Below, in pieces: positions 52,635 through 62,567 of a DNA stretch of 64,000 nucleotides. Both the position numbers and the translations under genes were made by a program. Below the pieces are notes generated by a model that had not been told where the DNA came from, made no database searches, and saw only the letters and a program-made list of their open reading frames with translations. Numbering within the stretch: the first letter of the stretch is position 1; every line of letters begins with the position of its first letter. Location: assembly GCF_016860525.1 (NCBI RefSeq), contig NZ_BNEA01000015.1:1426001-1490000 (forward strand), given 5' to 3'. The DNA comes from Streptomyces rubradiris (lineage in GTDB: Bacteria; Actinomycetota; Actinomycetes; Streptomycetales; Streptomycetaceae).

Positions 52635-55547
52635 ATGGATCCTGGACGCAGACGCGCGACCGCGCGTCGGTTGTGGACCGCGGTGGCCGCCGCGTTCGCC
52701 CTGCCGCTGTCGATGCTCGCCACCGGCGCGGAGACCGCCCACGCGGCCGCCGTGCAGTGCAGCGTCGACTACAAGACCAACGACTGGGGCTCGGGCTTCA
52801 CCGCCGACCTCACCCTCACCAACCGCGGTACGGACGCCATCAACGGATGGACGCTGACGTACGCCTACGCGGGCAACCAGAAGCTGAGCGGTGGCTGGAA
52901 CGGGACCTGGTCCCAGTCCGGCCAGTCGGTCACCGTGAAGAACGCCTCGTACAACGGCACCATCGCCGCGGGCGCCGCCGTCTCCACCGGCGCCCAGTTC
53001 ACCTACAGCGGCGCCAACACCGCTCCCACGTCCTTCGCCGTCAACGGCACCACCTGTGCCGGCGCCCACCAGCCCCCGGTGACCGTGCTGACCAGCCCGA
53101 GCCCGGGCGCGGTCTACTCCCAGGGGGACGCCGTCCCGCTCGCGGCGACCGCGGCGGCGGCCGACAACGCGACCATCAGCAAGGTGGAGTTCTACGACGA
53201 CACCACGCTGCTGGGCACCGACACCAGCGCGCCGTACTCGCTCTCGGCCTCAAGTTTGACCGTGGGCAGTCATTCCCTGGTGGCGAAGGCGTACGACAGC
53301 CTGGGCGCGTCCGCCACCTCCACGCCGGTGGGCATCACGGTGGCCTCCGGGCCCGCCGTGGTCGCCTCACCGACCCAACTGGGCGTCCAGCAGGGCAAGT
53401 CGGGCACCTTCTCGGTGAAGCTGTCCACGCAGCCGAGCGCGAACGTGACGGTGAGCACCAGCCGCACGGACGGCAACACCGGCCTGTCCGTGACCGGTGG
53501 TTCCTCGCTGACCTTCACCCCGTCGAACTGGAACACCGCGCAGACCGTGACCATCACGGCCGACTCCTCCGGCACCGGCAGCGCGACCTTCACCGCGTCC
53601 GCCACCGGCCACACCAAGGCGACGGTCACGGTCACCGAGCTGCCCGCGGCGAAGGCGTACGACGCCCGCTTCCTGGACCTGTACGGGAAGATCACCAACC
53701 CGGCGAACGGCTACTTCTCCCCCGAGGGCATCCCGTACCACTCGGTGGAGACGCTGATCGTCGAGGCCCCGGACCACGGTCACGAGACCACCTCCGAGGC
53801 GTACAGCTACCTGCTGTGGCTGCAGGCGATGTACGGCAAGGTCACCGGCGACTGGTCGAAGTTCAACGGCGCCTGGGAGATCATGGAGAAGTACATGATC
53901 CCCACGCACGCCGACCAGCCGACGAACTCCTTCTACAACGCCTCCAAGCCGGCCACCTACGCACCCGAGCTGGACACCCCGAACGAGTACCCGGCGCGGC
54001 TGGACACCTCGGTGTCGGTGGGCCCGGACCCGATCGCCGGTGAGCTGAAGAGCGCGTACAACTCGGACGACGTCTACGGCATGCACTGGATCCAGGACGT
54101 GGACAACGTCTACGGCTACGGCAACGAGCCCGGCAAGTGCGAGGCCGGGCCGACGGCCACCGGACCGTCGTACATCAACACCTTCCAGCGCGGCGCGCAG
54201 GAGTCGGTCTGGGAGACGGTCCCGCAGCCGACCTGTGACGCCTTCAAGTACGGCGGCCGCAACGGCTACCTGGACCTGTTCACCGGCGACAGCTCCTACG
54301 CCAAGCAGTGGAAGTTCACCAACGCCCCGGACGCCGACTCCCGCGCGGTGCAGGCCGCCTACTGGGCGGACGTGTGGGCCAAGCAGCAGGGCAAGGGCGG
54401 TGATGTCTCCGCGACGGTCGCCAAGGCCGCCAAGATGGGCGACTACCTGCGCTACGCGATGTACGACAAGTACTTCAAGAAGATCGGCAACTGCACGAGC
54501 ACGTCCTGCCCGGCCGGCACCGGCAAGGACGCCTCGCACTACCTGCTGTCCTGGTACTACGCCTGGGGCGGTGCCACCGACACCTCCGCCGGCTGGGCCT
54601 GGCGGATCGGCTCCAGCCACGTCCACGGCGGCTACCAGAACCCGCTGGCCGCCTACGCGCTCAGCTCCGTCGCCGCCCTGAAGCCCAAGTCGGCCACCGG
54701 CGCGAGCGACTGGGGCAAGTCGCTCCAGCGGCAGCTGGAGTTCTACCAGTGGCTCCAGTCCTCCGAGGGCGGCATCGCGGGCGGTGCCACCAACAGCTGG
54801 GCCGGCCGCTACGCCTCCCCGCCCGCCGGCACCTCCACCTTCTACGGCATGGCCTACGACCCGGCGCCCGTCTACCACGACCCGCCGTCCAACCAGTGGT
54901 TCGGCTTCCAGGCCTGGTCGATGGAGCGGGTCGCCGAGTACTACCAGCAGACCGGGAACGCCCAGGCCAAGGCGATCCTCGACAAGTGGGTGAAGTGGGC
55001 GCTGTCCAAGACCACGATCAACCCGGACGGCACCTACCGCATCCCCTCCACCCTCCAGTGGTCGGGCCAGCCCGACACCTGGAACGCCTCGAACCCCGGC
55101 TCCAACAACGGGCTGCACGTCACCGTCGCCGACTACACCGACGACGTGGGCGTGGCCGCCGCCTACGCCAAGACGCTGACGTACTACGCCGCCAAGTCCG
55201 GTGACACGGCGGCCAAGTCCACGGCGAAGGCGCTGCTGGACGGCATGTGGAACAACTACCAGGACAGCCTCGGCATCGCCGTGCCCGAGACCCGGACCGA
55301 CTACAGCCGGTTCAACGAGAGCGTGTACGTGCCGAGCGGCTGGACCGGCACCATGCCCAACGGCGACGCGATCAACTCCTCGTCCACGTTCTCCTCGCTC
55401 CGGTCCTTCTACAAGAGCGACCCGAACTGGTCGAAGATCGAGGCCTACCTCAAGGGCGGCGCAGCGCCCGTGTTCACGTACCACCGCTTCTGGGCCGAGG
55501 CGGACATCGCCCTGGCCATGGGCTCGTACGCGGAGCTGCTCGAATAG
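52635..55547 (+). CDS. secreted GH48 cellulase with CBM2 and two beta-sandwich modules
   Basis: A 970-residue exported processive cellulase. The N-terminus [20 protein letters not shown] is twin-arginine-like but could use Sec. CBM2 at about 38-142 (Cys42 and Cys141); an Ig/Big-type module about 148-238 ([20 protein letters not shown]); a second beta-sandwich about 240-335 ([33 protein letters not shown]); then the GH48 domain from about 340. The catalytic acid is in [13 protein letters not shown] (Glu384). In the Streptomyces GH48 enzymes I recall, one FnIII-like module separates CBM2 and catalytic domain; two modules here is a little unusual. RBS GGAGGAA. Under CebR-type control. Confidence 0.93.
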   Translation: MDPGRRRATARRLWTAVAAAFALPLSMLATGAETAHAAAVQCSVDYKTNDWGSGFTADLTLTNRGTDAINGWTLTYAYAGNQKLSGGWNGTWSQSGQSVTVKNASYNGTIAAGAAVSTGAQFTYSGANTAPTSFAVNGTTCAGAHQPPVTVLTSPSPGAVYSQGDAVPLAATAAAADNATISKVEFYDDTTLLGTDTSAPYSLSASSLTVGSHSLVAKAYDSLGASATSTPVGITVASGPAVVASPTQLGVQQGKSGTFSVKLSTQPSANVTVSTSRTDGNTGLSVTGGSSLTFTPSNWNTAQTVTITADSSGTGSATFTASATGHTKATVTVTELPAAKAYDARFLDLYGKITNPANGYFSPEGIPYHSVETLIVEAPDHGHETTSEAYSYLLWLQAMYGKVTGDWSKFNGAWEIMEKYMIPTHADQPTNSFYNASKPATYAPELDTPNEYPARLDTSVSVGPDPIAGELKSAYNSDDVYGMHWIQDVDNVYGYGNEPGKCEAGPTATGPSYINTFQRGAQESVWETVPQPTCDAFKYGGRNGYLDLFTGDSSYAKQWKFTNAPDADSRAVQAAYWADVWAKQQGKGGDVSATVAKAAKMGDYLRYAMYDKYFKKIGNCTSTSCPAGTGKDASHYLLSWYYAWGGATDTSAGWAWRIGSSHVHGGYQNPLAAYALSSVAALKPKSATGASDWGKSLQRQLEFYQWLQSSEGGIAGGATNSWAGRYASPPAGTSTFYGMAYDPAPVYHDPPSNQWFGFQAWSMERVAEYYQQTGNAQAKAILDKWVKWALSKTTINPDGTYRIPSTLQWSGQPDTWNASNPGSNNGLHVTVADYTDDVGVAAAYAKTLTYYAAKSGDTAAKSTAKALLDGMWNNYQDSLGIAVPETRTDYSRFNESVYVPSGWTGTMPNGDAINSSSTFSSLRSFYKSDPNWSKIEAYLKGGAAPVFTYHRFWAEADIALAMGSYAELLE

Positions 55548-55571
55548 TCCCCGCCGGCGCTCCGCGTACCC

Positions 55572-55596
55572 GGCCCCGCCACAGGACGGCGGGGCC
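55572..55596. terminator. hairpin 1 after the GH48 gene
   Basis: Stem GGCCCCGCC with exact complement (9 bp) and a seven-base loop, 25 bp after the stop codon. Confidence 0.7.
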
Positions 55597-55600
55597 ACCC

Positions 55601-55641
55601 GGGCCGGGCGGCCCCGACCGCACAGTCGGGCCGCCCGGCCC
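55601..55641. terminator. hairpin 2 after the GH48 gene
   Basis: 17-bp stem GGGCCGGGCGGCCCGAC with a single bulged C and a six-base loop, directly after hairpin 1. Tandem terminators isolate the GH48 gene from the GH74 gene. Confidence 0.8.
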
Positions 55642-55700
55642 ACACGCACCACCGCCTCCGTGACCTTCTTGATCACTCGTCAGGAAAGGTGAACCCCACC

Positions 55701-58367
55701 GTGCGCAGAACCCGCATCCTCGTGGCCGCGTTCTCGCTGGCCGCCGGACTGCTCGCCGGCACCCCGCCCGCACTGGCCGCCGCCACCTCCGCTCCGCCCC
55801 TCGCGGCGGACACTTACACCTGGAAGAACGCCCGGATCGACGGCGGCGGTTTCGTCCCCGGGATCGTCTTCAACCGCACCGAGAAGAACCTGGCCTACGC
55901 CCGCACCGACATCGGCGGCGCCTACCGCTGGCAGCAGGCGACCAAGACGTGGACCCCGCTGCTGGACTCGGTCGGCTGGAACGAGTGGGGGCACACCGGC
56001 GTGGTGAGCCTCGCCTCCGACCCGGTCCAGCCGGACAAGGTGTACGCGGCCGTCGGGACGTACACCAACAGCTGGGACCCGACGGGCGGGGCGGTGCTGC
56101 GCTCGGCCGACCGGGGCGCTACCTGGCGGAAGGCCGACCTGCCGTTCAAGCTGGGCGGCAACATGCCCGGCCGGGGCATGGGCGAGCGGCTGGCCGTCGA
56201 CCCGAACCGCAACAGCGTGCTGTACCTGGGCGCGCCCAGCGGCAAGGGCCTGTGGCGGTCGACGGACTCCGGGGTGACCTGGTCACAGGTGACGAGCTTC
56301 CCCAACCCCGGCAACTACCAGCAGGACCCGAGCGACACGAGCGGGTACGCGAGCGACAACCAGGGCATCGTCTGGGTCACCTTCGACGAGTCCACGGGCA
56401 GCTCCGGGAGCGCGACGAAGACCGTCTACGTGGGCGTCGCCGACAAGGACAACGCGGTCTACCGCTCCACGGACGCGGGCGCCACCTGGAGCAGGCTGGC
56501 GGGCCAGCCGACCGGGTACCTGGCGCACAAGGGCGTCCTGGACGCCGCGAACGGGTACCTCTACCTCGCCTACAGCGACAAGGGCGGCCCCTACGACGGC
56601 GGCAAGGGCCGGCTGTACCGGTACACGACGGCGACCGGCGCCTGGACCGACATCAGCCCGGCCGCGGAGGCGGACACCTACTACGGCTTCAGCGGGCTGA
56701 GCGTCGACCGGCAGCATCCGTCCACCCTCATGGCGACCGCGTACAGCTCCTGGTGGCCGGACACCCAGCTGTTCCGGTCCACCGACAGCGGCGCCACCTG
56801 GACGAAGGCGTGGGACTACACCTCGTACCCGAACCGCGCCAACCGCTACACCCTCGACGTGTCCTCCTCGCCCTGGCTGACCTTCGGCGCGAACCCGGCG
56901 CCGCCCGAACAGACGCCGAAACTGGGCTGGATGACGGAGGCGCTGGAGATCGACCCGTTCGACTCCGCCCGCATGATGTTCGGCACGGGCGCCACGATCT
57001 ACGGCACCGAGGACCTCACGAAGTGGGACAGCGGCGGGCAGTTCAGCCTGAAGCCGATGGTGCGGGGCCTGGAGGAGACGGCGGTGAACGACCTCGCCGC
57101 CCCGCCCTCCGGCGGTGCCCAGCTGTTCAGCGCGCTCGGTGACATCGGCGGCTTCCGGCACACGGACCTGACCTCGGTGCCGTCCATGATGTACACATCA
57201 CCGACCTTCACCTCCACCACCAGCCTGGACTTCGCCGAGTCCGATCCCGGCACGGTGGTCCGCGTCGGCGACCTGGACTCCGGGCCGCACATCGCGTTCT
57301 CCACGGACAACGGGGCCAACTGGTTCGCGGGCCAGGACCCTCCGGGTGTCTCGGGCGGGGGCACGGTGGCGGCGGCGGCGGACGGCAGCCGGTTCGTGTG
57401 GAGCCCGGCCGGCACCGGAGTGCGCCACACCACGGGCTTCGGGACCTCCTGGGCGGAGTCCGCCGGCATCCCGGCCGGCGCGATCGTCGAGTCCGACCGC
57501 GTCGACGCGAAGACCTTCTACGGTTTCAAGTCCGGGAAGTTCTACGTCAGTACGGACGGCGGGGCGACCTTCAACGCCTCCGCGGCCACGGGCCTGCCGA
57601 GCGGGGACAGCGTGCGGTTCAAGGCGCTGCCCGGCGCCGAGGGAGACGTGTGGCTGGCGGGCGGGGCGGCGGACGGCGCGTACGGGCTGTGGCACTCCAC
57701 CGACGGCGGCGCGAGCTTCACCAAGGTGCCGGGCGTGGAGCAGGCCGACACCGTCGGCTTCGGCAAGGCCGCCCCGGGCGCCTCGTACCAGACGCTGTAC
57801 ACCAGCGCCGAGATCGGCGGAGTGCGCGGCATCTTCCGCTCCACGGACGAGGGCGCGTCCTGGACCCGGATCAACGACGACGCCCACCAGTGGGGCTGGA
57901 CCGGCGCGGCGATCACCGGTGACCCGCGCGTCTACGGCCGGGTGTACGTGTCGACGAACGGCCGCGGGGTCGTCTACGGCGACATCTCCGGCACCGGCGA
58001 CACCGGCGGCGGTGGGGGCGGCGGAACCGACCCGGCGCCCACGGGCTCCTGCACCGTCGGCTACAAGGTCACCAACCAGTGGACCGGCGGCTTCCAGGCC
58101 GACGTGACGCTGACCAACACCGGTTCCTCGGCGTGGCACGGCTGGTCCCTCACCTGGTCCTTGGCCGACGGCCAGAAGGTCACGCAGATGTGGAACGCCG
58201 GCTACGCCCAGTCCGGCGCGGCGGTCACGGCGAAGAACGCGAGCTGGAACGGCACGGTGGCGGCGGGCTCGTCGGTGGCCTTCGGACTCACGGGAAGCCG
58301 GCCGGGTACGGCGAACACCCCACCGGCCTCGTTCAAGCTGGGCGACCGGACCTGTACGGTCGCCTGA
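55701..58367 (+). CDS. secreted GH74 xyloglucanase with C-terminal CBM2
   Basis: An 888-residue extracellular enzyme acting on xyloglucan or related beta-1,4-glucans. A signal peptide (RRTRILVAAFSLAAGLLAG) is followed by two seven-bladed propellers with many STDSGATW-type repeats. The first catalytic aspartate is in ARTDIGGAYRW (Asp70). A Gly/Thr linker near 770 leads to CBM2 (CTVGYKVTNQWTGGFQADVT to the final Cys). GTG at 55701 is preferred because AGGTGA lies eight bases upstream; GTG at 55689 overlaps that site. Likely induced with the GH48 gene, but it has no CebR box of its own and tandem terminators in front, so its promoter is unclear. Confidence 0.92.
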   Translation: MRRTRILVAAFSLAAGLLAGTPPALAAATSAPPLAADTYTWKNARIDGGGFVPGIVFNRTEKNLAYARTDIGGAYRWQQATKTWTPLLDSVGWNEWGHTGVVSLASDPVQPDKVYAAVGTYTNSWDPTGGAVLRSADRGATWRKADLPFKLGGNMPGRGMGERLAVDPNRNSVLYLGAPSGKGLWRSTDSGVTWSQVTSFPNPGNYQQDPSDTSGYASDNQGIVWVTFDESTGSSGSATKTVYVGVADKDNAVYRSTDAGATWSRLAGQPTGYLAHKGVLDAANGYLYLAYSDKGGPYDGGKGRLYRYTTATGAWTDISPAAEADTYYGFSGLSVDRQHPSTLMATAYSSWWPDTQLFRSTDSGATWTKAWDYTSYPNRANRYTLDVSSSPWLTFGANPAPPEQTPKLGWMTEALEIDPFDSARMMFGTGATIYGTEDLTKWDSGGQFSLKPMVRGLEETAVNDLAAPPSGGAQLFSALGDIGGFRHTDLTSVPSMMYTSPTFTSTTSLDFAESDPGTVVRVGDLDSGPHIAFSTDNGANWFAGQDPPGVSGGGTVAAAADGSRFVWSPAGTGVRHTTGFGTSWAESAGIPAGAIVESDRVDAKTFYGFKSGKFYVSTDGGATFNASAATGLPSGDSVRFKALPGAEGDVWLAGGAADGAYGLWHSTDGGASFTKVPGVEQADTVGFGKAAPGASYQTLYTSAEIGGVRGIFRSTDEGASWTRINDDAHQWGWTGAAITGDPRVYGRVYVSTNGRGVVYGDISGTGDTGGGGGGGTDPAPTGSCTVGYKVTNQWTGGFQADVTLTNTGSSAWHGWSLTWSLADGQKVTQMWNAGYAQSGAAVTAKNASWNGTVAAGSSVAFGLTGSRPGTANTPPASFKLGDRTCTVA

Positions 58368-58374
58368 CGACCGG

Positions 58375-58414
58375 CCCGGCGGGGGTGCCGGCCACGAGCG
58401 GCATCCCCGCCGGG
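58375..58414. terminator. bidirectional terminator after the GH74 gene
   Basis: 15-bp stem CCCGGCGGGGGTGCC with its complement (one wobble) and a 10-base loop, in the 51-bp convergent gap. Confidence 0.85.
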
Positions 58415-58418
58415 TCCG

Positions 58419-59111
58419 CTACTTGACGGTGCCGGTGAAGATCGCCGCGTCCGATTCGAAGTCGGGGCTGACCTCGATCTGGATGAGCTTCTCCCCCTTG
58501 GGCAGTTCGCAGCCCCACGGCACGTTCAGGGAGCGGCCCGGGAGCAGCTTGGTCTCCGGGCCGCCCTCCAGGCCGGCGTCGGAGTCGAAGACCGATTCGC
58601 TGCTCTCGCCGTCCTTGCCGTAGGAGCAGTTGACGGTGAGCTGCGTGACGTCGAGGGCCTTCTTGCCGCCGTTCTTCACCTTGACGGTGAACCGGAGGTA
58701 CGGCGTGTTCTCCGGCTCGGCGTACTCGCCGGTCACGGCGCGCTCGAACCCGGACAGGGCGACCTCGGTGGCCGGCTCGTAGACGGCGGTGTCGTCCAGG
58801 GCGTAGACGCCGTCCTCCTCGCCGCCGTCCGCGCTGTCCGTGGCTTCCCCGTCGTCGGTGGCCGCCGCGTCGTCGTCGGTCCGGGCGCCGTCCGCGGGCG
58901 CGGTCTCGGTGACGGTCACGGTGGGCGCCGGCTTGGCCTCGGCGTCTCCGCTGACCCCCACGGTGACCAGGGCCGAGACCGCGGCGGCGACGACGGCCGC
59001 CGCCACCGCGATGAGCGCGGTACGGGATTTCCTGGGCGGTACGGGCGGCGGGGGCGGCGGGACCGGAGGTCCGTAGCCCGGCATGGGCGGTGGTGTGAAG
59101 TCGGTGCTCAT
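58419..59111 (-). CDS. hypothetical membrane-anchored protein with extracellular Ig-like domain
   Basis: 230 residues, not recognised as a named family. A Pro-rich cytoplasmic N-terminus (GYGPPVPPPPPPVPP) is followed by one transmembrane helix (TALIAVAAAVVAAAVSALVT), an acidic Asp/Glu/Ala linker (about 80-125) and a C-terminal beta-rich domain (TPYLRFTVKVKNGGKKALDV) resembling the telokin/DUF4352-type domains of Gram-positive surface proteins. The start at 59111 is fixed by the G-rich ribosome binding site just upstream. Probably a surface-exposed protein of unknown role. Confidence 0.75.
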   Translation of the reverse strand: MSTDFTPPPMPGYGPPVPPPPPPVPPRKSRTALIAVAAAVVAAAVSALVTVGVSGDAEAKPAPTVTVTETAPADGARTDDDAAATDDGEATDSADGGEEDGVYALDDTAVYEPATEVALSGFERAVTGEYAEPENTPYLRFTVKVKNGGKKALDVTQLTVNCSYGKDGESSESVFDSDAGLEGGPETKLLPGRSLNVPWGCELPKGEKLIQIEVSPDFESDAAIFTGTVK

Positions 59112-59225
59112 GGCCCCCCCCCTGGGACGTGCTGTGTGATCTTCGCATGATCCCCTCTCGAAGCGGAATGTGAAAACTCCGTGATGGAATCGTGTCCGGG
59201 GGCCTGGTCGCGGTGTCACCACGGC

Positions 59226-59981
59226 TCAGGCCGAGGCGGGCGGCGCTTTCCGGAACGCGCGCACGCCGAAGAGCGGGTCGGCGCGCGGGCGGTCCTGGTC
59301 GGGGAGCGCGGCCAGCCGGGCGGCGTACTCCTCGGTGCGCGGCTCGCCGGGCGGCAGCAGGGTGAACCAGCCCCGGCGCAGGTCGGCGATGGTCCGGCGG
59401 GGGCTGCGGCCCTGCCCGGGGCTCAGGAAGGTGCCGTGCCCGGCGGGCCGCAGCCCGTGCCGGGCGGCCTCGGCGGTGACGACGGCGGGGGCGTCGGCCG
59501 CGGGCCGGCGCGGGCGGTCGGCGAGGACCGCGTCGACGTCGCTGCCGACGTTGTGCGCGGCGGCCTTGTCGACGGTGGTGACGTACACCCCACCGGGCCG
59601 CAGCACCCGGGCGCACTCGGCGACGACCGCGCGCAGGTCCGCGGGGTCGTCCAGCAGGTGCAGCAGCCAGATGGTCGTGACGGCGTCGAACGCGCCGTCG
59701 GGGAAGGGCAGTCGGCGGCTGTCGGCCCGGACGACCGCGCCGGGCAGCCGGGCCGCCGCCCGGCGCAGCATCGCCGGGGTGAGGTCGGCGCCGGTCACCC
59801 GCAGCCCGGGGCGCGCGGCGGCCAGCCGCCGGGTGACGATCCCGGTGCCGCAGGCGACGTCGAGGAGGCGTCCGGGCCCGGGGGGTATCAGGTCGAGGAC
59901 GGTGCGTGCGGCGGCCTCGGCCCGGGCCTCGCCGCCGCGCAGGGCGTCGTAACCCTCGGCTTCCTTCTCGTAATCGAGCAC
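59226..59981 (-). CDS. class I SAM-dependent methyltransferase
   Basis: A 251-residue methyltransferase of the UbiE/Methyltransf_11 type. Motif I is LLDVACGTGIVTRRLA (about 39-54), then VTGADLTPAMLRRAA, and TTIWLLHLLDDPADLRAVVAECARVLRPGG. The GTG at 59981 lies five bases after the stop codon of the dehydratase gene, so the two form an operon. Substrate unknown. Confidence 0.83.
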   Translation of the reverse strand: MLDYEKEAEGYDALRGGEARAEAAARTVLDLIPPGPGRLLDVACGTGIVTRRLAAARPGLRVTGADLTPAMLRRAAARLPGAVVRADSRRLPFPDGAFDAVTTIWLLHLLDDPADLRAVVAECARVLRPGGVYVTTVDKAAAHNVGSDVDAVLADRPRRPAADAPAVVTAEAARHGLRPAGHGTFLSPGQGRSPRRTIADLRRGWFTLLPPGEPRTEEYAARLAALPDQDRPRADPLFGVRAFRKAPPASA

Positions 59982-59986
59982 ATCGC

Positions 59987-60292
59987 TCAGTGTGCCCCGT
60001 GGCCTGGGGCGATGTCCTCCACTCTGCGGGCCAGTTCGAAGTCCTTGGCGGTGAGGGCGCCACCCGCGCTGTGGGTGTTCACGCCGAGGGCCACGGAGTT
60101 GTAGCCGAGGGTCAGGTCGGAGTGGTGGTCCAGCTCGTCCTGGATGCCGGCGATGTGCACCACCAGCGCGGTGGCCGCGAAGTGCGAACCGAGCCGGTAG
60201 GTCCGGGTGAGCCGCCCGTCCCGCACCGACCAGCCGGGCAGGTCGGCCAGGCGGTCCTCGATCTCCTGCTGCGACAGCGGCGCTACGGCCAT
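59987..60292 (-). CDS. 4a-hydroxytetrahydrobiopterin dehydratase (PCD/DCoH)
   Basis: A 101-residue pterin-4a-carbinolamine dehydratase. The active-site motif is IQDELDHHSDLTLGYNSVALG, shortened to the core DELDHHSDL with its two histidines; LPGWSVRDGRLTRTYR and LTAKDFELARRVE complete the family pattern. It recycles oxidised pterin cofactor of aromatic amino-acid hydroxylases, or serves a molybdopterin-related role in bacteria lacking them. The ATG at 60292 is chosen because LSQQEIEDRLADLPGW is the usual N-terminus. Confidence 0.9.
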   Translation of the reverse strand: MAVAPLSQQEIEDRLADLPGWSVRDGRLTRTYRLGSHFAATALVVHIAGIQDELDHHSDLTLGYNSVALGVNTHSAGGALTAKDFELARRVEDIAPGHGAH

Positions 60293-60396
60293 GACCGTTC
60301 GCTCCCTTCCATGCCGGGGGTACGCCACCCAGCCTGCCACGGCCGGGGTACGGACGGCGGACCGACGCGTACCGGGCCTCGACTAGGGTCACGGGT

Positions 60397-61221
60397 ATGT
60401 CCGTTGCCGCCTCCGCCCGCCCCGTCTCCCCCGCCGCCGGCCCCGGTGTCGGCCCGTTGCTGCGCGCCTGGCGCGAGCGGCGCCGCCTCTCCCAGTTGGA
60501 GCTGGCGCTGCGGGCCGATTCCTCGGCGCGGCACATCAGCTTCATCGAGACCGGGCGGTCCCGGCCGAGCGAGGAGATGGTGCTGCGGCTTGCCGAGCGG
60601 CTCCAGGTGCCGGTGCGCGAGCGCAACGCCCTGCTGCTGGCGGCCGGTTACGCCCCGCGCTACGCGGAGACCCCGCTGGACGATCCGGCGCTGGAGGGCG
60701 TACGGGACGGGCTGGAGCGGCTCATCCGGGGCTACGAGCCCTATCCCGCGCTGGTGGTCGACGCCGGGTACACGGTGGTCGCCGCCAACCGGGGCATCGA
60801 GCTGCTGCTGGCGGGGGTGCCGGAGAAGCTGCTGTCCCCGGCGCCGAACGCCATGCGGCTGACGCTGCACCCGGAGGGGCTGGCGCCGCGCATCCGGAAC
60901 CTGCGTCAGTGGCGCGGGCATCTGCTGGCCCAGATGGAGCGGGAGATCGCCCTGCACCGCTCGGACCGGCTGCGCGCGCTGTACGAGGAGGTGGCGGCCT
61001 ACCCGGTGCCCGAGGCGGAGCCGGGAGCCGAACCGGCGGAGCCGGTCCCGTATTTCGCGCTGCCGTTGCGCGTGGAGCACGCCGGGCGGGTCCTGTCGTT
61101 CGTGTCCTCGATCTCCACGTTCAACACCCCGATGGACATCACGGTCGCCGAACTCGCCATCGAGACGTTCCTGCCGGCGGACCGGGCCACCGCCGACCAC
61201 CTGCGCGCGCTCGCCGGCTGA
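60397..61221 (+). CDS. XRE-family regulator with MmyB-like ligand domain
   Basis: A 274-residue regulator. The N-terminal helix-turn-helix spans about 20-78 (LLRAWRERRRLSQLELALRA, then SARHISFIETGRSRPSEEMV). The C-terminal MmyB/MLTR-type ligand domain, known in relatives to bind fatty acids, has YPALVVDAGYTVVAANRG and STFNTPMDITVAELAIETF. Members often regulate an adjacent oxidoreductase; here no partner of that kind is next to it. Divergent from the dehydratase gene. Confidence 0.9.
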   Translation: MSVAASARPVSPAAGPGVGPLLRAWRERRRLSQLELALRADSSARHISFIETGRSRPSEEMVLRLAERLQVPVRERNALLLAAGYAPRYAETPLDDPALEGVRDGLERLIRGYEPYPALVVDAGYTVVAANRGIELLLAGVPEKLLSPAPNAMRLTLHPEGLAPRIRNLRQWRGHLLAQMEREIALHRSDRLRALYEEVAAYPVPEAEPGAEPAEPVPYFALPLRVEHAGRVLSFVSSISTFNTPMDITVAELAIETFLPADRATADHLRALAG

Positions 61222-61354
61222 CCGGCCCCGGCGCCGCGGCATCACCCGCCGTTCACCCGGCGGAGCCGGTCTTCGGACGTGCGAGGGGCCCGGATGTGAT
61301 CGGATAGGGGCACCGGGAACCCCGGCAACCGCGATCCTCGCGAAAGGAAGCAAC

Positions 61355-61780
61355 GTGGCAACCACGCGCACCGCGCACACCGTCTGGGAAGGCGAGCTGA
61401 CCTCGGGCAGCGGCACCGTCACCTTCGACTCCTCCGGCATCGGCGAGCAGCCGGTGTCGTGGCCCTCGCGCGCCGAGCAGGCCAATGGCAAGACCAGCCC
61501 CGAGGAGCTGATCGCCGCCGCCCACTCCAGCTGCTTCTCCATGGCCCTCTCGCACGGCCTGACCGGCGCCGGCACCCCGCCCACCCGGCTGGAGACCAAG
61601 GCCGACGTCACCTTCCAGCCGGGTGAGGGCATCACCGGTATCCACCTCACCGTGCGCGGCGAGGTGCCCGGCCTGGACGAGCAGGGCTTCGTCTCGGCGG
61701 CCGAGGACGCCAAGAAGAACTGCCCGGTCAGCCAGGCCCTGGCCGGTACGACGATCACCCTGACGGCCGAGCTGGCCTGA
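61355..61780 (+). CDS. OsmC family peroxiredoxin
   Basis: A 141-residue thiol peroxidase that reduces organic hydroperoxides. Both redox cysteines are present: Cys60 in AAAHSSCFSMALS and Cys123 in KKNCPVSQAL. VWEGELTSGSGTVTFDSSG is the typical N-terminus. GTG start with AAAGGAAG upstream. Monocistronic, ended by a strong hairpin. Confidence 0.93.
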   Translation: MATTRTAHTVWEGELTSGSGTVTFDSSGIGEQPVSWPSRAEQANGKTSPEELIAAAHSSCFSMALSHGLTGAGTPPTRLETKADVTFQPGEGITGIHLTVRGEVPGLDEQGFVSAAEDAKKNCPVSQALAGTTITLTAELA

Positions 61781-61797
61781 GTCTCGTCCGTGCCCGT

Positions 61798-61827
61798 GGG
61801 CCGCGCCCCCGCACCGGGGCGCGGCCC
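61798..61827. terminator. bidirectional terminator between osmC-like gene and narI
   Basis: Perfect 12-bp stem GGGCCGCGCCCC with a six-base loop, in the 64-bp convergent gap; it ends the nitrate reductase operon. Confidence 0.88.
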
Positions 61828-61844
61828 GCGGCGTTCCCGAGGGC

Positions 61845-62567
61845 TCAGCCGCCCAGCCGCTCCCAGCCCCGCCGCTCCGGCCGCGGGCCGAGCTGCCGGG
61901 GGTCCCGGGTCCGGTAGACCACGTACGGCCGGAACAGGTACTGCACCGGCGCGCTGAACATGTGCACCAGCCGGCTGTACGGCACGAACGCGATCAGCAC
62001 CATGCCCACCACCGCGTGCGCCTGGTACAGCACCGGCACGCCCGTCATCAGCCCCGTCTCCGGCTGGAGGGTGAACAGGCTGCGCGCCCAGGGGGCGATG
62101 GTGCTCCGGTAGTCGTACCCGCTGCCGCCGGTGTGCGTCAGCTTGGCGACCATGCCCAGCACGATCGCGCCGAGCAGCAGCAGGTACATCGCCTTGTCGT
62201 TGGCCGTGGTGGCCCGGAAGACGGGGGCGCGGGTGCGGCGGCGGTAGACGAGCAGCCCGACCCCGGCGACCGTCAGCACCCCGGCCGCCGTCCCGCCGTA
62301 CAGCGACAGCAGGTGGTAGGCGTGCTCGTCCACACCGAACGTCTCCGTCCAGGACACCGGCACGAACAGCCCCACCAGGTGTCCCGCCAGCACGAACAGG
62401 ATGCCGTAGTGGAACACCGGGGAGGCGATGTTCAGCAGCCGTGACTCGTACAGCTGCGAGGAGCGGGTGGTCCAGCCGTACTTGTCGTAGCGGTAGCGCC
62501 AGACGAGGCCGGCCACCAGCAGGGCGAGGGCGACGTAGGGCAGGGCGCCCCACAGCAGGACGGTCAT
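61845..62567 (-). CDS. narI: respiratory nitrate reductase gamma subunit
   Basis: A 240-residue di-heme membrane cytochrome b that passes quinol electrons to NarGH. Five helices are visible, with heme-ligand histidines in PVFHYGILFVLAGHLVGLF and in YQAHAVVGMVLIAFVPYSRLVHMF. The ATG at 62567 overlaps the narJ stop codon (ATGA). Last gene of the operon. Confidence 0.95.
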   Translation of the reverse strand: MTVLLWGALPYVALALLVAGLVWRYRYDKYGWTTRSSQLYESRLLNIASPVFHYGILFVLAGHLVGLFVPVSWTETFGVDEHAYHLLSLYGGTAAGVLTVAGVGLLVYRRRTRAPVFRATTANDKAMYLLLLGAIVLGMVAKLTHTGGSGYDYRSTIAPWARSLFTLQPETGLMTGVPVLYQAHAVVGMVLIAFVPYSRLVHMFSAPVQYLFRPYVVYRTRDPRQLGPRPERRGWERLGG

